In this document: positions 18,201-25,068 of the stretch, piece by piece | How positions within the stretch are numbered: position 1 is the stretch's first letter | How the letters are laid out: every line of letters starts with the position of its first letter | NCBI GenBank assembly: GCA_020061705.1 | Contig: JAGUXT010000059.1 | Location: forward strand, 22,987-86,986 | Length of the DNA stretch: 64,000 bases | Direction of reading: 5' to 3' | From: Halothiobacillus sp. | GTDB lineage: Bacteria; Pseudomonadota; Gammaproteobacteria; Halothiobacillales; Halothiobacillaceae | Notes under the pieces: model-generated | What the model saw: the letters and a program-made list of their open reading frames with translations, nothing else | Databases searched by the model: none | Told to the model about the DNA's origin: nothing | Made by a program: the position numbers and the translations under genes

Positions 18201-18920
18201 GCCGCGCAAAGCTGGCGGGAAAAGGTTTTGCAACGTGTGTAATTCGTCCTCAACCAGGCGGCGCAATGCGCTTTCCAGCACATCCTGATCGGCATGTTGA
18301 ATATGCCGCAACCATTGATCGCGCTTGGCCAACATGCCCGCGAACAAATCACGCACCCGCGCCAGATCGTTGCCAAGATGCGGCAGGAGTGTTTCCAGCG
18401 CCTGCACATCGGCATCCTCGTCCACGCTTTGGATGCGCTCCAGCACCTGCGTCGCCGCTTCGAGATACAACACCTGCGGCGTGTTATGAATCGCACTCGG
18501 CGCGCCAAACCCCGCCGTCAGCGGCAAACGCGCCGCCAGCGAAGCGCATAGGCTGTCAATCGTCTGAATCCCCAGCCGCGCCGGTTGCTGCAACAGATTC
18601 CAGCCGCGCTCGCGGTCGCGCGCCAGTGCCGCGCGGGCGCGCTCACGCTGCAACACCAGATGCGCGCTGGCATCCTGCGCCAAAGGCTGTTCAGCGGCAC
18701 GCAATGCATGCAAAACCCGCGTGCGCATCTCGCCAGCGGCCTTTTTGGTGAAGGTAATGGCGAGGATTTCTTCCGGGCGCTCAACTTCGGCCAGCAGCAC
18801 CAGAATGCGCTGAATCAAAAGCTCGGTCTTGCCTGAACCTGCGGGTGCTTGCACCACGCAGCATAGGCGCGGGTCGAGGGCTTGTTCGCGGATGGTGCTG
18901 TCGCTTAGGGCGTTGTTCAT
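15294..18920 (-). CDS. AddA/RecB-like UvrD-family helicase-nuclease
   Basis: A 1208-residue superfamily 1 helicase. Walker A is APAGSGKTELL near residue 25, motif II is ILIDEFQDTSTTQFELLKR, motif III is VGDPMQSIYRFREA, and motifs V-VI are HKSKGLQFHTVILPG and ESSRLLYVATTRA. The C-terminal nuclease has WIIDYKTA. Together with the AddB-like product it should form a double-strand-break resection complex. A repeat has entered the frame near 15980-16075, adding about 30 residues containing two PSFEK/PPFEK units before the nuclease domain. The start at 18920 is just downstream of the integron cassette cluster. Confidence 0.9.
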   Translation of the reverse strand: MNNALSDSTIREQALDPRLCCVVQAPAGSGKTELLIQRILVLLAEVERPEEILAITFTKKAAGEMRTRVLHALRAAEQPLAQDASAHLVLQRERARAALARDRERGWNLLQQPARLGIQTIDSLCASLAARLPLTAGFGAPSAIHNTPQVLYLEAATQVLERIQSVDEDADVQALETLLPHLGNDLARVRDLFAGMLAKRDQWLRHIQHADQDVLESALRRLVEDELHTLQNLFPPALRGETAGLMATLCANLEMMDVDDSDPRMTWQVPGWPSCDIGELSRWQGLAELLLTQGGTWRKSVTAKNGVPALSEKGIDKDTKAERSALKTRLSELLAALGEHPELEAALDACRSIPQPQYSARDWDVLAALLRLLKLAVAELHYIFAQRGAVDYVENALAALRTLGDTDEGISDIQLALDYRLRHILIDEFQDTSTTQFELLKRLISGWYPGEQAFSEAEGRSLFLVGDPMQSIYRFREADVGLFLLAQHEGVGGLALQSLELSTNFRSQAGIVDWVNRVFPAVLAPQDNLSEGAVRYAEPAAVAFHAEADGRAVQLHLLEKAKPADEDGDSGPERGKAEAAHVVRLVQNALASLASDGEHLKDADRSIAILVRSRSHLVQIIPALRAASIPFQAVEIEQLADQPMVHDLMALTRALLHPADRIAWLAVLRAPWCGLGLADMLLLAEGESQATVWQLMQDDQRLQKLSPDAQTRLLALRPILASGLAESGRISLRRQVEGVWLALGGASCARHAQELNEAEIFFDLLDSLHSEQGGVIEAFDLENKLKTLYAPPDSCAHVQLMTIHKSKGLQFHTVILPGLARTPRNSDSPMLIWRERETSDMSRGAPDLLLAPIKAAGENRKKIAPTLYTWLQGMEATRERHESSRLLYVATTRAIQRLHLLAEVGQDKDGAWNPPSSSLLKRLWAGVEFMLDDASHCASNDELLATARAASIEKSLNFPSFEKALNLPPFEKGGQGGFKGLRRLTQVGTPPQTPDALPLATRSTKPLLPSSHVSTGASTAPWSTSDETPRFVGTLLHRLFERIALDNAHDEAEVWNAARIQTLQPALRRELQHLGVIASRLDAALAQVTHALHTTLNDPRGRWILAKHDDAQCEWALSGVLDGTAVNAVIDRSFSEHGIRWIIDYKTAAPDTANGESANDFLDRQQNQYRAQLESYAALLRIQDCSLDIRLGLYFPLVAEWREWDVPA
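15981..16071. repeat. Intergenic-type repeat inserted in the AddA-like reading frame
   Basis: A poly-C/poly-G inverted structure (AAATCCCCCCTGCCCCCC opposite AAAGGGGGG) is followed by two degenerate copies of TTTTTCAAAGGAGGGG. Translated in the gene frame it gives FPSFEK...LPPFEKGGQGGFKG. Such PPFEKGGxGGF stretches are known from intergenic repeats of many bacteria that sometimes enter genes. Length is a multiple of three, so the frame survives. Confidence 0.75.
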
Positions 18921-18954
18921 GCTGGGGGCGTCAAAAAATTGTGATTAGGCACGG

Positions 18955-19014
18955 CATATCTCATGCGCCTGGCGCAGGTTTACTTTTGAGCTCAGCGGGT
19001 CGATTGCGCACTGA
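18955..19014 (-). other. Left edge of the cassette cluster
   Basis: Downstream of the DUF3224 cassette gene no convincing attC core (RYYYAAC or GTTRRRY) is found. A perfect TGCGCC-A-GGCGCA palindrome at 18964-18976 could be the relic of an attC stem. The AddA-like gene starts at 18920. Confidence 0.3.
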
Positions 19015-19425
19015 TTACGAAAGGCCGACGACATCAAACCAAATGTGATGCGTGCCGTCAGGATCGACACGCATACCGCCGCTGCCGGAAATGTTGTGGA
19101 GATCGTCCGTGCCACTGCCTTCCACAATGGAAAAGAATTCGTTGAGTCTGTCCATTCCGCTCGTTGCAGCGGAATGGATGAAATTGAACGTGCCATGCCT
19201 GCCTTTTAATGAGCCCTCGAAGGATTCCATCGCGCAGTAGGCGCCCTTTGCCGTCGCCGGGTTAAAGGCCGCGCTGAACAATGTTGCGGAACGACCTTCA
19301 ATGTCTCCGGAATACAGTTTCTCCATGGTGGCCACGCCTGTAGGCAATCCGGTCTGAATCTCCGGTGAAGGCGCAAGAATGCCTGGCTTGAAATCCTTGG
19401 TTTTGAATGTTCCGCTAATTTTCAT
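19015..19425 (-). CDS. DUF3224 domain protein (integron cassette gene)
   Basis: A 136-residue protein matching the DUF3224 pattern: MKISGTFKTKDF, MEKLYSGDIEGRS, AYCAMESFEGSLKGRHGTFNFIHSA, and a GSGTDDLHNISGSGGM segment, which together predict a small beta-barrel. The function of the family is unknown; it is a recurring passenger of integron cassettes. The start at 19425 has an AAGGA ribosome site. An attC site ends 62 bases upstream. Base composition is lower in GC than the flanking chromosomal genes. Confidence 0.85.
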   Translation of the reverse strand: MKISGTFKTKDFKPGILAPSPEIQTGLPTGVATMEKLYSGDIEGRSATLFSAAFNPATAKGAYCAMESFEGSLKGRHGTFNFIHSAATSGMDRLNEFFSIVEGSGTDDLHNISGSGGMRVDPDGTHHIWFDVVGLS

Positions 19426-19487
19426 TGATGTGTCCTTCGGGCTGAAAAGAGTAATTGCCGACATACCGAACTAGTGCGTTTTGCGTA

Positions 19488-19559
19488 GGCTAACGTTCGA
19501 CATGGGCGGCATGACCCGGCTTGCCGGGGCATGTCTGGTCGTCGATGGAGGGGTTAGAC
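19488..19559 (-). repeat. attC recombination site 1
   Basis: On the minus strand the 72-base site runs from R'' core GTCTAAC (19559-19553) to R' core GTTAGCC (19494-19488). Between them, TCGAC pairs with GTCGA, and CATG-CCCCGGC pairs with GCCGGG-TCATG. The stop codon of the upstream gene lies inside the R'' core (GTCTAA), a classical cassette arrangement. Confidence 0.85.
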
Positions 19560-20144
19560 ATTTGCTCGCCCCTTCGCGCGCTCCTTGCGCCACCGCTCTA
19601 GAAGTTCAGTGTTCCCTGATGCCACCTCAATGAGCATTTGCAGCGAGAGCAACGCACCGGGAACGATGCCCGCTTCATCTATCTCCTGCCCATCGAAGCC
19701 TGGATTGGTCTGGATTTCTACGTTCACTACCCACCATACGCCAATCTTGCGCAACAGCGTCACTAGGTCAGTGAACTGAGATTCGTGAGCCGACTCGACT
19801 TGCCCAGTCACCACGGCGAAGAGCTGGTGAGCCAGTTGATTACGGGTGTTCTTCAGCCTTTCAAAAGTGATCAAGTCTGCGTCGTCAATGGCATCGTTCT
19901 CGCGTAGCCATTGAAGAGACGCATAGAGCGGACTCTTGTTCTTGGATAAGACCTGGGATTGGTACTCAGCCCCGACAGTGAGCCCATGCTCATCAAACCC
20001 GTCCGTGTAAAAGCCGCGAACGTCGTCCATGATGGAGTCCTTGAGGATTTCGAACGTGGTGATAAACATCGTCGCCAGGAAAAGCGACGGCCTGACTACA
20101 TCAGGATCAAGGAATCGCTCCCACTGGTCAGTAGCGCTCGTCAT
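19554..20144 (-). CDS. Hypothetical integron cassette protein
   Basis: A 196-residue protein of no recognised family. It is predicted mainly helical and soluble, with an acidic N-terminal half and the motif ERLKNTRNQLAHQLF, which resembles the RN-x-LAH element of HEPN-like or abortive-infection-like helical proteins; this resemblance is weak. The start at 20144 (MTSATDQWERF) is preferred because the longer frame to 20168 runs back into the preceding attC core. The stop falls inside attC 1. Composition differs from the flanking chromosomal genes. Confidence 0.8.
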   Translation of the reverse strand: MTSATDQWERFLDPDVVRPSLFLATMFITTFEILKDSIMDDVRGFYTDGFDEHGLTVGAEYQSQVLSKNKSPLYASLQWLRENDAIDDADLITFERLKNTRNQLAHQLFAVVTGQVESAHESQFTDLVTLLRKIGVWWVVNVEIQTNPGFDGQEIDEAGIVPGALLSLQMLIEVASGNTELLERWRKERAKGRANV

Positions 20145-20149
20145 CAGAT

Positions 20150-20216
20150 GCCTAGCGTTTGAATTCACTGGCCTGCGCGTCTTTTTGCGCAGGTCCGGTG
20201 GAATGATGGGTTGGGC
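20150..20216 (-). repeat. attC recombination site 2
   Basis: On the minus strand the 67-base site runs from R'' core GCCCAAC (20216-20210) to R' core GCTAGGC (20156-20150). The inner arms CGGACCTGCGC and GCGCAGGCC pair around a short A-rich loop, and ATTCCAC pairs imperfectly with GTGAAT. R' deviates from GTTRRRY at its second base, so activity may be reduced. It lies 10 bases after the stop of the HNH-like gene. Confidence 0.75.
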
Positions 20217-20225
20217 TGCGCGGAT

Positions 20226-21341
20226 TCAATCTCGCTGAACCCTGGATACGATGAACTTTGACATTCTCTCGACGAGTTCCTCAACTACTTCTTCCGACAA
20301 TATCTTGCCCTCATGCGGGATAAGTACGTCATCTACGATCGTCGATATCTCCCGTTTGCTTGCCATATCGTAATAGCTTTCCAAGAGTCGTGAAAATATG
20401 GCTCTATAGATTGGCCAAGCATCCGGTCCTGGCTTTTCATGCCCGCTCTCGAATCGCGGTAGTTGCTGAGAATCAAAGTGGGGTGTTCTCGTTTCCGCTG
20501 GATCGCTATCCCGCAGCGGATTTACTTGATAGCCAAATCGAAACTCTGGTCCAGAGTAGTTGTCTGTCAGGCGTATTAGATGGCTGATTCCGCCAAAGAA
20601 TTGAACAATGCCGTCGACGGTATTACCTCGTGAATATATTCCGACAAAGTGGTCGAACGGACCGAGGTTTGGAATATTCAATCTATCGGCGGTTGCAAGC
20701 CATCGTATGTGGTTCCTGTCCTCCCCCGTTCCTTCCAAGACAAATGTACGCACGGCATCAAAACATGGTTGCAGTGCGATGCGTGCGTCATTCACCCCGA
20801 GTAAGTTGAATGCAGCTTTGAGAAGGCCGCGGAAATACTCCCGCCCTCCAATTCCGGCTCTCAGATGAATTTTTTCGTTGAGATATTGCTGCTCTGACGT
20901 GAGTTGGCCTTTCAATTCCTCAATATTCCAGGACGCGTTCGGGAATTGCTCCCTTAGCTTCGCAATAGCCCAGCCTAGCTGTTTCATGTCCCCGAGCTTT
21001 GCGTGTACCACATGCGAACCATCTTCAAGTTGGTTCGTGCTGATTATCGGCTGGGCGAGATAGGGAACACCGCCAGGTTGTATGTGGTACTTGTTCCCTT
21101 GAGAGTCCTCTACGTTCTTTAAGTCAGGTCCGTCACCACCGCGCCCTCCCTTCGTTCCAAGAAGATTGCGGAATTGCCGTAGCCCCTGTTCAAGCGCCGA
21201 GTCAATCGTTTCACCAAATAGAGCCTGAACCTCGTTGCAGGAGATGTCGTTCGATACCCACCTCGCGCCAAGAAAATTTTGCAGAACGTGCTCACCATCA
21301 GCCGTTGCATATTCATTCTTTGTGTAAATGCAAGTCTTCAT
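20226..21341 (-). CDS. HNH-endonuclease-like protein (integron cassette gene)
   Basis: A 371-residue protein. The N-terminal 60 residues (KTCIYTKNEYATADGEHVLQNFLGARW...SNDISCNEVQ) follow the outline of HNH_5-type proteins, with a Cys near the start, an EH motif and a later CN, although the first cysteine lacks its usual partner. The remaining 300 residues have no recognisable family. The start at 21341 is used because the preceding residues of the longer frame do not fit. It is the first gene of the cassette cluster on the minus strand and is followed by attC 2. A defence or DNA-processing role is possible but unproven. Confidence 0.7.
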   Translation of the reverse strand: MKTCIYTKNEYATADGEHVLQNFLGARWVSNDISCNEVQALFGETIDSALEQGLRQFRNLLGTKGGRGGDGPDLKNVEDSQGNKYHIQPGGVPYLAQPIISTNQLEDGSHVVHAKLGDMKQLGWAIAKLREQFPNASWNIEELKGQLTSEQQYLNEKIHLRAGIGGREYFRGLLKAAFNLLGVNDARIALQPCFDAVRTFVLEGTGEDRNHIRWLATADRLNIPNLGPFDHFVGIYSRGNTVDGIVQFFGGISHLIRLTDNYSGPEFRFGYQVNPLRDSDPAETRTPHFDSQQLPRFESGHEKPGPDAWPIYRAIFSRLLESYYDMASKREISTIVDDVLIPHEGKILSEEVVEELVERMSKFIVSRVQRD

Positions 21342-21378
21342 GGGTGTCACCGTGTAATGGGTAGTGCGCCCCAACGTG

Positions 21379-21408
21379 TTTTATATGTTGTTTTTGCCAT
21401 ATAAAACA
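21379..21408. repeat. AT-rich hairpin upstream of the HNH-like gene
   Basis: GTTTTATATG and CATATAAAAC form a perfect 10-base stem around a 10-base loop, flanked on the minus strand by CGTTGGGGC, which resembles an R' core. It lies between glnS and the first cassette gene and may be a degenerate attC, or a transcript end of glnS. Confidence 0.4.
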
Positions 21409-21521
21409 ATAAGTAAACGCCGTGTAACAAGATTGACGACAAGCTACCACCTTGATTTAGCAAGGAGCTTTGGCTGTCATGGCACCAGTGCCGAGCAACA
21501 AGTGCGGCGTTCTGAATCACA

Positions 21522-23237
21522 CTACTTACTCCAAGCATCCCTCAACGTCACCGTGCGGTTATACACCGGATTTTCCGCGCTGTGGTCTTTAATATCGGCG
21601 ACGAAATACCCATGCCGTTCAAATTGATAGCTGGATTCCGGCGCGGCTTCGGCCAGGCTGGATTCCAGCATGACGCGGGTGGAGGCTTTGGAGTTCGGGT
21701 TGATGTCGTCGAGAAAGTTGCGTTCAAGTTCGGCGGGGTCGCCTTCGTGACGAGAACCAGGGGCGGCTACGGCGAACAGGCGGTCGTACAAACGCACTTC
21801 GGCTGCGACGGCGTGGGCGGCGGACAGCCAATGAATATTGCCCTTGACCTTGCGTGATTCCGAGCCGGGGGTGCCGGATTTGGTGTCGAAATCGACTTCG
21901 GCGTACACGCAAGTCACCTTGCCTTCTGCATCTTTGTCGAAGCCGGTGCATTTGATGATAAAGCCGTAGCGCAGGCGCACTTCGCCGTCCGGGCGCAGGC
22001 GGAAATAGCCCTTGGGCGGGGTTTCCATAAAGTCTTCGCGCTCGATCCACAGCTCGCGGGTGAGCGGCACCATGCGCTTGCCCAGCTCGGGTTTTTGCGG
22101 GTGGTTGGGGGCGTAGCATTCTTCGATATGCTCGGCGGCGACGTTGGTGAGCACCAGTTTGAGCGGGTCGAGCACGGCGATGCGGCGTTCGGCGCGTTCG
22201 TTGAGGTCGTCGCGCATACAGTCTTCCAGCACGCTCATGTCGATCAGGCTGTCTGATTTGGAGATGCCGATGCGGTCGGTGAACAGTTTGAAGCCTTGCG
22301 GGGTGAAGCCGCGACGGCGTGCGCCCTTGAGGGTGGGCATACGCGGGTCGTCCCAGCCATCAACATGATTTTCCTGCACCAATTGGATGAGTTTGCGCTT
22401 GGAAAGCACGGTGTAGGTCAGGTTGAGGCGCGAGAATTCGATTTGCTGCGGCAGCGGGCGGGTGAAATGTCCGGCATCGGCCAGGCGTTCGAGGAACCAG
22501 TCGTACAGCGGGCGGTGCGATTCAAATTCAAGCGTACACAGCGAATGGGTGATGTTTTCCAGCGCATCGGACACGCAATGCGCGTAGTCGTACATCGGGT
22601 AGATGCACCAGGCATCGCCGCTGCGGTGGTGGTGCGCGTGGCGGATGCGGTAAATAGCCGGGTCGCGCAGGTTGATATTGGGCGAGGTCATGTCGATTTT
22701 GGCGCGCAGGATGTGCGCGCCGTCGGCGAATTCGCCCGCTTTCATGCGGCGGAACAGGTCGAGGTTTTCTTCGATGCTGCGCGTGCGGTAGGGGCTGTCC
22801 GTGCCGACCTGGGTCAGTGTGCCGCGCGTGGCGCGCATCTCTTCGGCGTTTTGTGAATCGACAAAGGCGTGACCGCCCTGGATCAGGCTTTCGGCGAAGG
22901 TGTAGAGCTGTTCGAAATAATCCGAGGTGAAGTAGAGGTGCGCGGAGGTGTCAAAGCCGAGCCAATGCACGTCTTCAAGGATGGCATCGACGTATTCCTG
23001 CTCTTCCTTGGTGGGGTTGGTGTCGTCGAAACGCATGTGGCACACGCCACCAAATTCGGCGGCAAGGCCGAAGTTGAGGAAGATGCTTTTGGCGTGGCCG
23101 AAGTGCAGATAGCCATTGGGTTCGGGCGGGAAGCGGGTTTCGACACGACCATTCCATTTGGCAGCGGCGTTGTCGGCTTCGACGAGGGTACGAATGAAGT
23201 GGACGGCAGGGGCGGGGGCGTTGTGGGAGTGACTCAT
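21522..23237 (-). CDS. glnS: Glutaminyl-tRNA synthetase
   Basis: Charges tRNA-Gln. The 571-residue class I enzyme has FPPEPNGYLHFGHAKS (the HIGH-like motif) near residue 40 and VLSKRKL in place of KMSKS, both typical of GlnRS rather than GluRS. The C-terminal anticodon-binding beta-barrels are complete. Length is close to the E. coli enzyme (554). It is the chromosomal right flank of the cassette cluster. GlnRS is mainly gammaproteobacterial and betaproteobacterial among bacteria, which supports the assignment of the window. Confidence 0.97.
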   Translation of the reverse strand: MSHSHNAPAPAVHFIRTLVEADNAAAKWNGRVETRFPPEPNGYLHFGHAKSIFLNFGLAAEFGGVCHMRFDDTNPTKEEQEYVDAILEDVHWLGFDTSAHLYFTSDYFEQLYTFAESLIQGGHAFVDSQNAEEMRATRGTLTQVGTDSPYRTRSIEENLDLFRRMKAGEFADGAHILRAKIDMTSPNINLRDPAIYRIRHAHHHRSGDAWCIYPMYDYAHCVSDALENITHSLCTLEFESHRPLYDWFLERLADAGHFTRPLPQQIEFSRLNLTYTVLSKRKLIQLVQENHVDGWDDPRMPTLKGARRRGFTPQGFKLFTDRIGISKSDSLIDMSVLEDCMRDDLNERAERRIAVLDPLKLVLTNVAAEHIEECYAPNHPQKPELGKRMVPLTRELWIEREDFMETPPKGYFRLRPDGEVRLRYGFIIKCTGFDKDAEGKVTCVYAEVDFDTKSGTPGSESRKVKGNIHWLSAAHAVAAEVRLYDRLFAVAAPGSRHEGDPAELERNFLDDINPNSKASTRVMLESSLAEAAPESSYQFERHGYFVADIKDHSAENPVYNRTVTLRDAWSK

Positions 23238-23288
23238 GCGATAGCGATAATTTAGATTAAAAAGTACCGCGCATTATGCCACGCCGAG

Positions 23289-23612
23289 TTAACGCTTGAG
23301 GTGTGGCAGTTTATTCGGCTTGCCATCCCATTCGGCGGCATCGGGCAGGGCATCTTTTTTGTGCGTGATGACAGGCCATTTTTGTGCCAGATCGCTATTG
23401 AGCTGGATGAACTTAAGTTCGCTGGCGGGAAGGTCATCTTCGGCGAAAATTGCTTGCGCCGGACATTCGGGTACGCAAAGTGCGCAGTCGATGCACTCGT
23501 CGGGGTCGATCACCAGGAAGTTCGGCCCCTCATGGAAGCAATCGACCGGGCAGACTTCCACGCAGTCGGTGTATTTGCATTGAATGCAGTTGTCGGTAAC
23601 GACGAAGGCCAT
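23289..23612 (-). CDS. fdxA: 7Fe ferredoxin FdxA
   Basis: A 107-residue ferredoxin of the Azotobacter FdI type. Cys9, Cys17 and Cys50 should bind the 3Fe-4S cluster; Cys21, Cys40, Cys43 and Cys46 the 4Fe-4S cluster, with the non-ligand Cys12 and Cys25 also conserved. The lysine-rich C-terminal extension of the family is present. It is a low-potential electron carrier in the cytoplasm. In Gammaproteobacteria fdxA is often near mutS; here mutS lies about 3.4 kb away, on the same strand. Confidence 0.95.
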   Translation of the reverse strand: MAFVVTDNCIQCKYTDCVEVCPVDCFHEGPNFLVIDPDECIDCALCVPECPAQAIFAEDDLPASELKFIQLNSDLAQKWPVITHKKDALPDAAEWDGKPNKLPHLKR

Positions 23613-23726
23613 GCGTGTTTCCTGTTCGCTTGAAATTTGTGCGCATCATAACCTGAGGATGGTCGAGCGCATTGTCTAAACTGGAGCGATAATCTAGCCA
23701 TTAGTTCTGGAACAAAGAGATATCCC

Positions 23727-24320
23727 ATGAGTCCGTTAAAAGTTGCTTGTACCCTTGTTCTCGTGCTGCTTCTCGCGCTGCTGGCATTCGCCTGCACCAG
23801 TCTGTTGCCTAGAGGCACATCCGTAACAGCCTCGCCGTGGGCAGAGTATGCCGATGCACGAGCGGCGTTTGACAAGATTGAACCGATGAAGACCACGACA
23901 GACGAGCTGAAAGTGCTCGGTTTTGATGCGACGAGTGGCATCAACGTGACCCTGTTGAACTATACCGATGTCATTACGCGCTTTATTCCCAGCCCGGTCA
24001 TTGCGCGCGAAGATCTTGAGGATGGCATTCTGCAATGTATTGAGGCTCAACAGGCTTGCCAAGTAATCCAGTACGACCTGAAAAAGATGGAAAGGCAGCG
24101 TTATGGCAACTTCTTCCTTGATTTTTTCAATTTTTCACGCAAGCAGGAAAGCAAGGGCTGGAGCCTGAGCGTGCTGATTCTGCTTTTGGATAACCGGGTG
24201 ATTTACAAGCTGTGGAGCGGCCAACCCAATATTCTTGAATACAGCCATGACAAATACCCGCTAGGCCCCTTCCAGAATGTCGGGCCAAGCGTAATACAGC
24301 AGGGGGTAACGGGTAATTGA
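23727..24320 (+). CDS. Hypothetical lipoprotein
   Basis: A 197-residue protein of unknown function. The N-terminus is a lipoprotein signal: a hydrophobic stretch from residue 5 ending LLAFAC, with Cys23 as the lipid-attachment site. The mature part has no repeats or recognised domain, and contains the paired cysteines QCIEAQQAC. Asp is absent at position +2, so outer-membrane sorting is expected. It stands alone, upstream of the Y RNA region, with a short ATGACG/CGTCAT hairpin just after the stop. Confidence 0.75.
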   Translation: MSPLKVACTLVLVLLLALLAFACTSLLPRGTSVTASPWAEYADARAAFDKIEPMKTTTDELKVLGFDATSGINVTLLNYTDVITRFIPSPVIAREDLEDGILQCIEAQQACQVIQYDLKKMERQRYGNFFLDFFNFSRKQESKGWSLSVLILLLDNRVIYKLWSGQPNILEYSHDKYPLGPFQNVGPSVIQQGVTGN

Positions 24321-24481
24321 GATGACGGGAGGTCGTCATGATTAGTGCCAAGGACTGAGCGGCTTATCCACACTTTCAGTGGATGGCGCTGTGGAAAAGG
24401 GCTGGATGAGGCTGCTTCTGTTTTGTTGGGTACTCCAACTCCCCCTATCCAGGTTCTGAATCTGATGAAGCATGTTCATGC
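24321..24481. other. Intergenic region before the Y RNA genes
   Basis: Contains a small hairpin after the lipoprotein gene (24322-24339) and ATCCAC/GTGGAT at 24366-24384. No coding frame is convincing. Confidence 0.4.
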
Positions 24482-24510
24482 TTGACTTGAACATGAATAA
24501 TTAATATTAT
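24482..24510 (+). promoter_or_regulatory. Promoter of Y RNA gene A
   Basis: TTGACT (24482-24487) and TATTAT (24505-24510) are separated by 17 bases. The element, including the following TTCAAACATG, is repeated almost unchanged 200 bases downstream in front of Y RNA B. Confidence 0.7.
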
Positions 24511-24516
24511 TTCAAA

Positions 24517-24636
24517 CATGCGTAGTGAAGCACACCGTTACTTCGGTTGTCATGGGTTCGAGCCCCATCGCGGCTTCTTTGTGAAGTTGTGTAGCTCAGT
24601 TGGTAGAGCCCCGCGGTGTGCGTATGTTCTCGCATG
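24517..24636 (+). ncRNA. Y RNA with tRNA-like module, copy A
   Basis: The outer stem is CATGCG/CGCATG, then an internal loop, then GCACACCG/CGGTGTGC, the shape of a Y RNA stem for binding Ro. Inside is a tRNA in permuted order: a perfect T arm first (ATGGG-TTCGAGC-CCCAT, 24552-24568), an acceptor-like stem CGCGGCTTC/GAAGTTGTG closed by a short loop, then a D arm (GCTCAGTTGGTAGAGC, 24594-24609). There is no anticodon arm. Bacterial Y RNAs of the YrlA type are known to mimic tRNA, and the Ro-family gene rsr lies 430 bases downstream. Confidence 0.85.
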
Positions 24637-24681
24637 AGTGTTTCTGCGTTGCTCAATGAAGGCGACTCAGAATAAACAGGC

Positions 24682-24710
24682 TTGACTTGTTGTTGAATAA
24701 TTAATAATGT
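24682..24710 (+). promoter_or_regulatory. Promoter of Y RNA gene B
   Basis: TTGACT (24682-24687) is followed by an AT-rich -10 region around 24702-24710 (TAATAATGT). It is a copy of the element before Y RNA A at exactly 200 bases' distance, with a weaker -10 at the 17-base position. Confidence 0.6.
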
Positions 24711-24716
24711 ATCAAA

Positions 24717-24853
24717 CATGCGTAGTGTAGCGCACCGTTACTTCGACTGCTAATCGAGAGGTCATGGGTTCGAGTCCCGTTGCGAGCGCCATGTGCGGTC
24801 GTATAGCTCAGTGGTAGAGCGCTTAACGTTCGGTGTGCGTTTGTTCTCGCATG
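24717..24853 (+). ncRNA. Y RNA with tRNA-like module, copy B
   Basis: It has the same outer stem as copy A (CATGCG/CGCATG) and the inner stem GCGCACCG/CGGTGTGC. A T arm (ATGGG-TTCGAGT-CCCGT, 24764-24780), an acceptor-like stem TGCGAGCGC/GCGGTCGTA with one mismatch, and a D arm (GCTCAGTGGTAGAGC, 24806-24820) follow in permuted order. Unlike copy A, it also has a stem-loop before the T arm, TTCGA-CTGCTAA-TCGAG, which looks like an anticodon arm with a GCU triplet. It lies 215 bases upstream of rsr. Confidence 0.85.
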
Positions 24854-25017
24854 AATGATTTTGAGTGGTGTTGAATGCGGTTACTTCTTGCCAAGAAACT
24901 CCCCGCATTCGCTTTGTTCCCTCATGATTTTGCGTGCCGCAGGTTTCAGCTGCATCGCCTGTGATCAGGCGTTTGTCATCTGCTGAGTGGCGGTTGTCGC
25001 AGGCATCAGGGGCTTCT

Positions 25018-25063
25018 TTTGAGCCAGAGAGCTTTGAGCCTAGAGAGCTTTGAGCAAGAGACC
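25018..25063 (+). repeat. Three tandem 15-16 base repeats before rsr
   Basis: TTTGAGCCAGAGAGC, TTTGAGCCTAGAGAGC and TTTGAGCAAGAGACC follow one another without gaps and end 5 bases before the rsr start codon. They could be binding sites for a regulator, for example the ribbon-helix-helix protein encoded after rsr. That role is a guess. Confidence 0.6.
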
Positions 25064-25068
25064 TTGAT

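Noticed and set aside
17253..18242. 329-codon open frame on the plus strand
   Set aside because: Antisense to the AddA-like helicase and without recognisable features.
18955..19014. A third attC site after the DUF3224 gene
   Set aside because: Only a small palindrome is present; neither core motif can be found.
21379..21420. A complete attC site upstream of the HNH-like gene
   Set aside because: One core-like GTTGGGG is present, but no matching R'' partner at a suitable distance.
24590..24820. Conventional tRNA genes suggested by D-arm and T-arm sequences
   Set aside because: The arms occur in reversed order (T arm before D arm), the acceptor halves face each other across a short loop, and the outer stem is of Y RNA type. 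No complete cloverleaf can be drawn.
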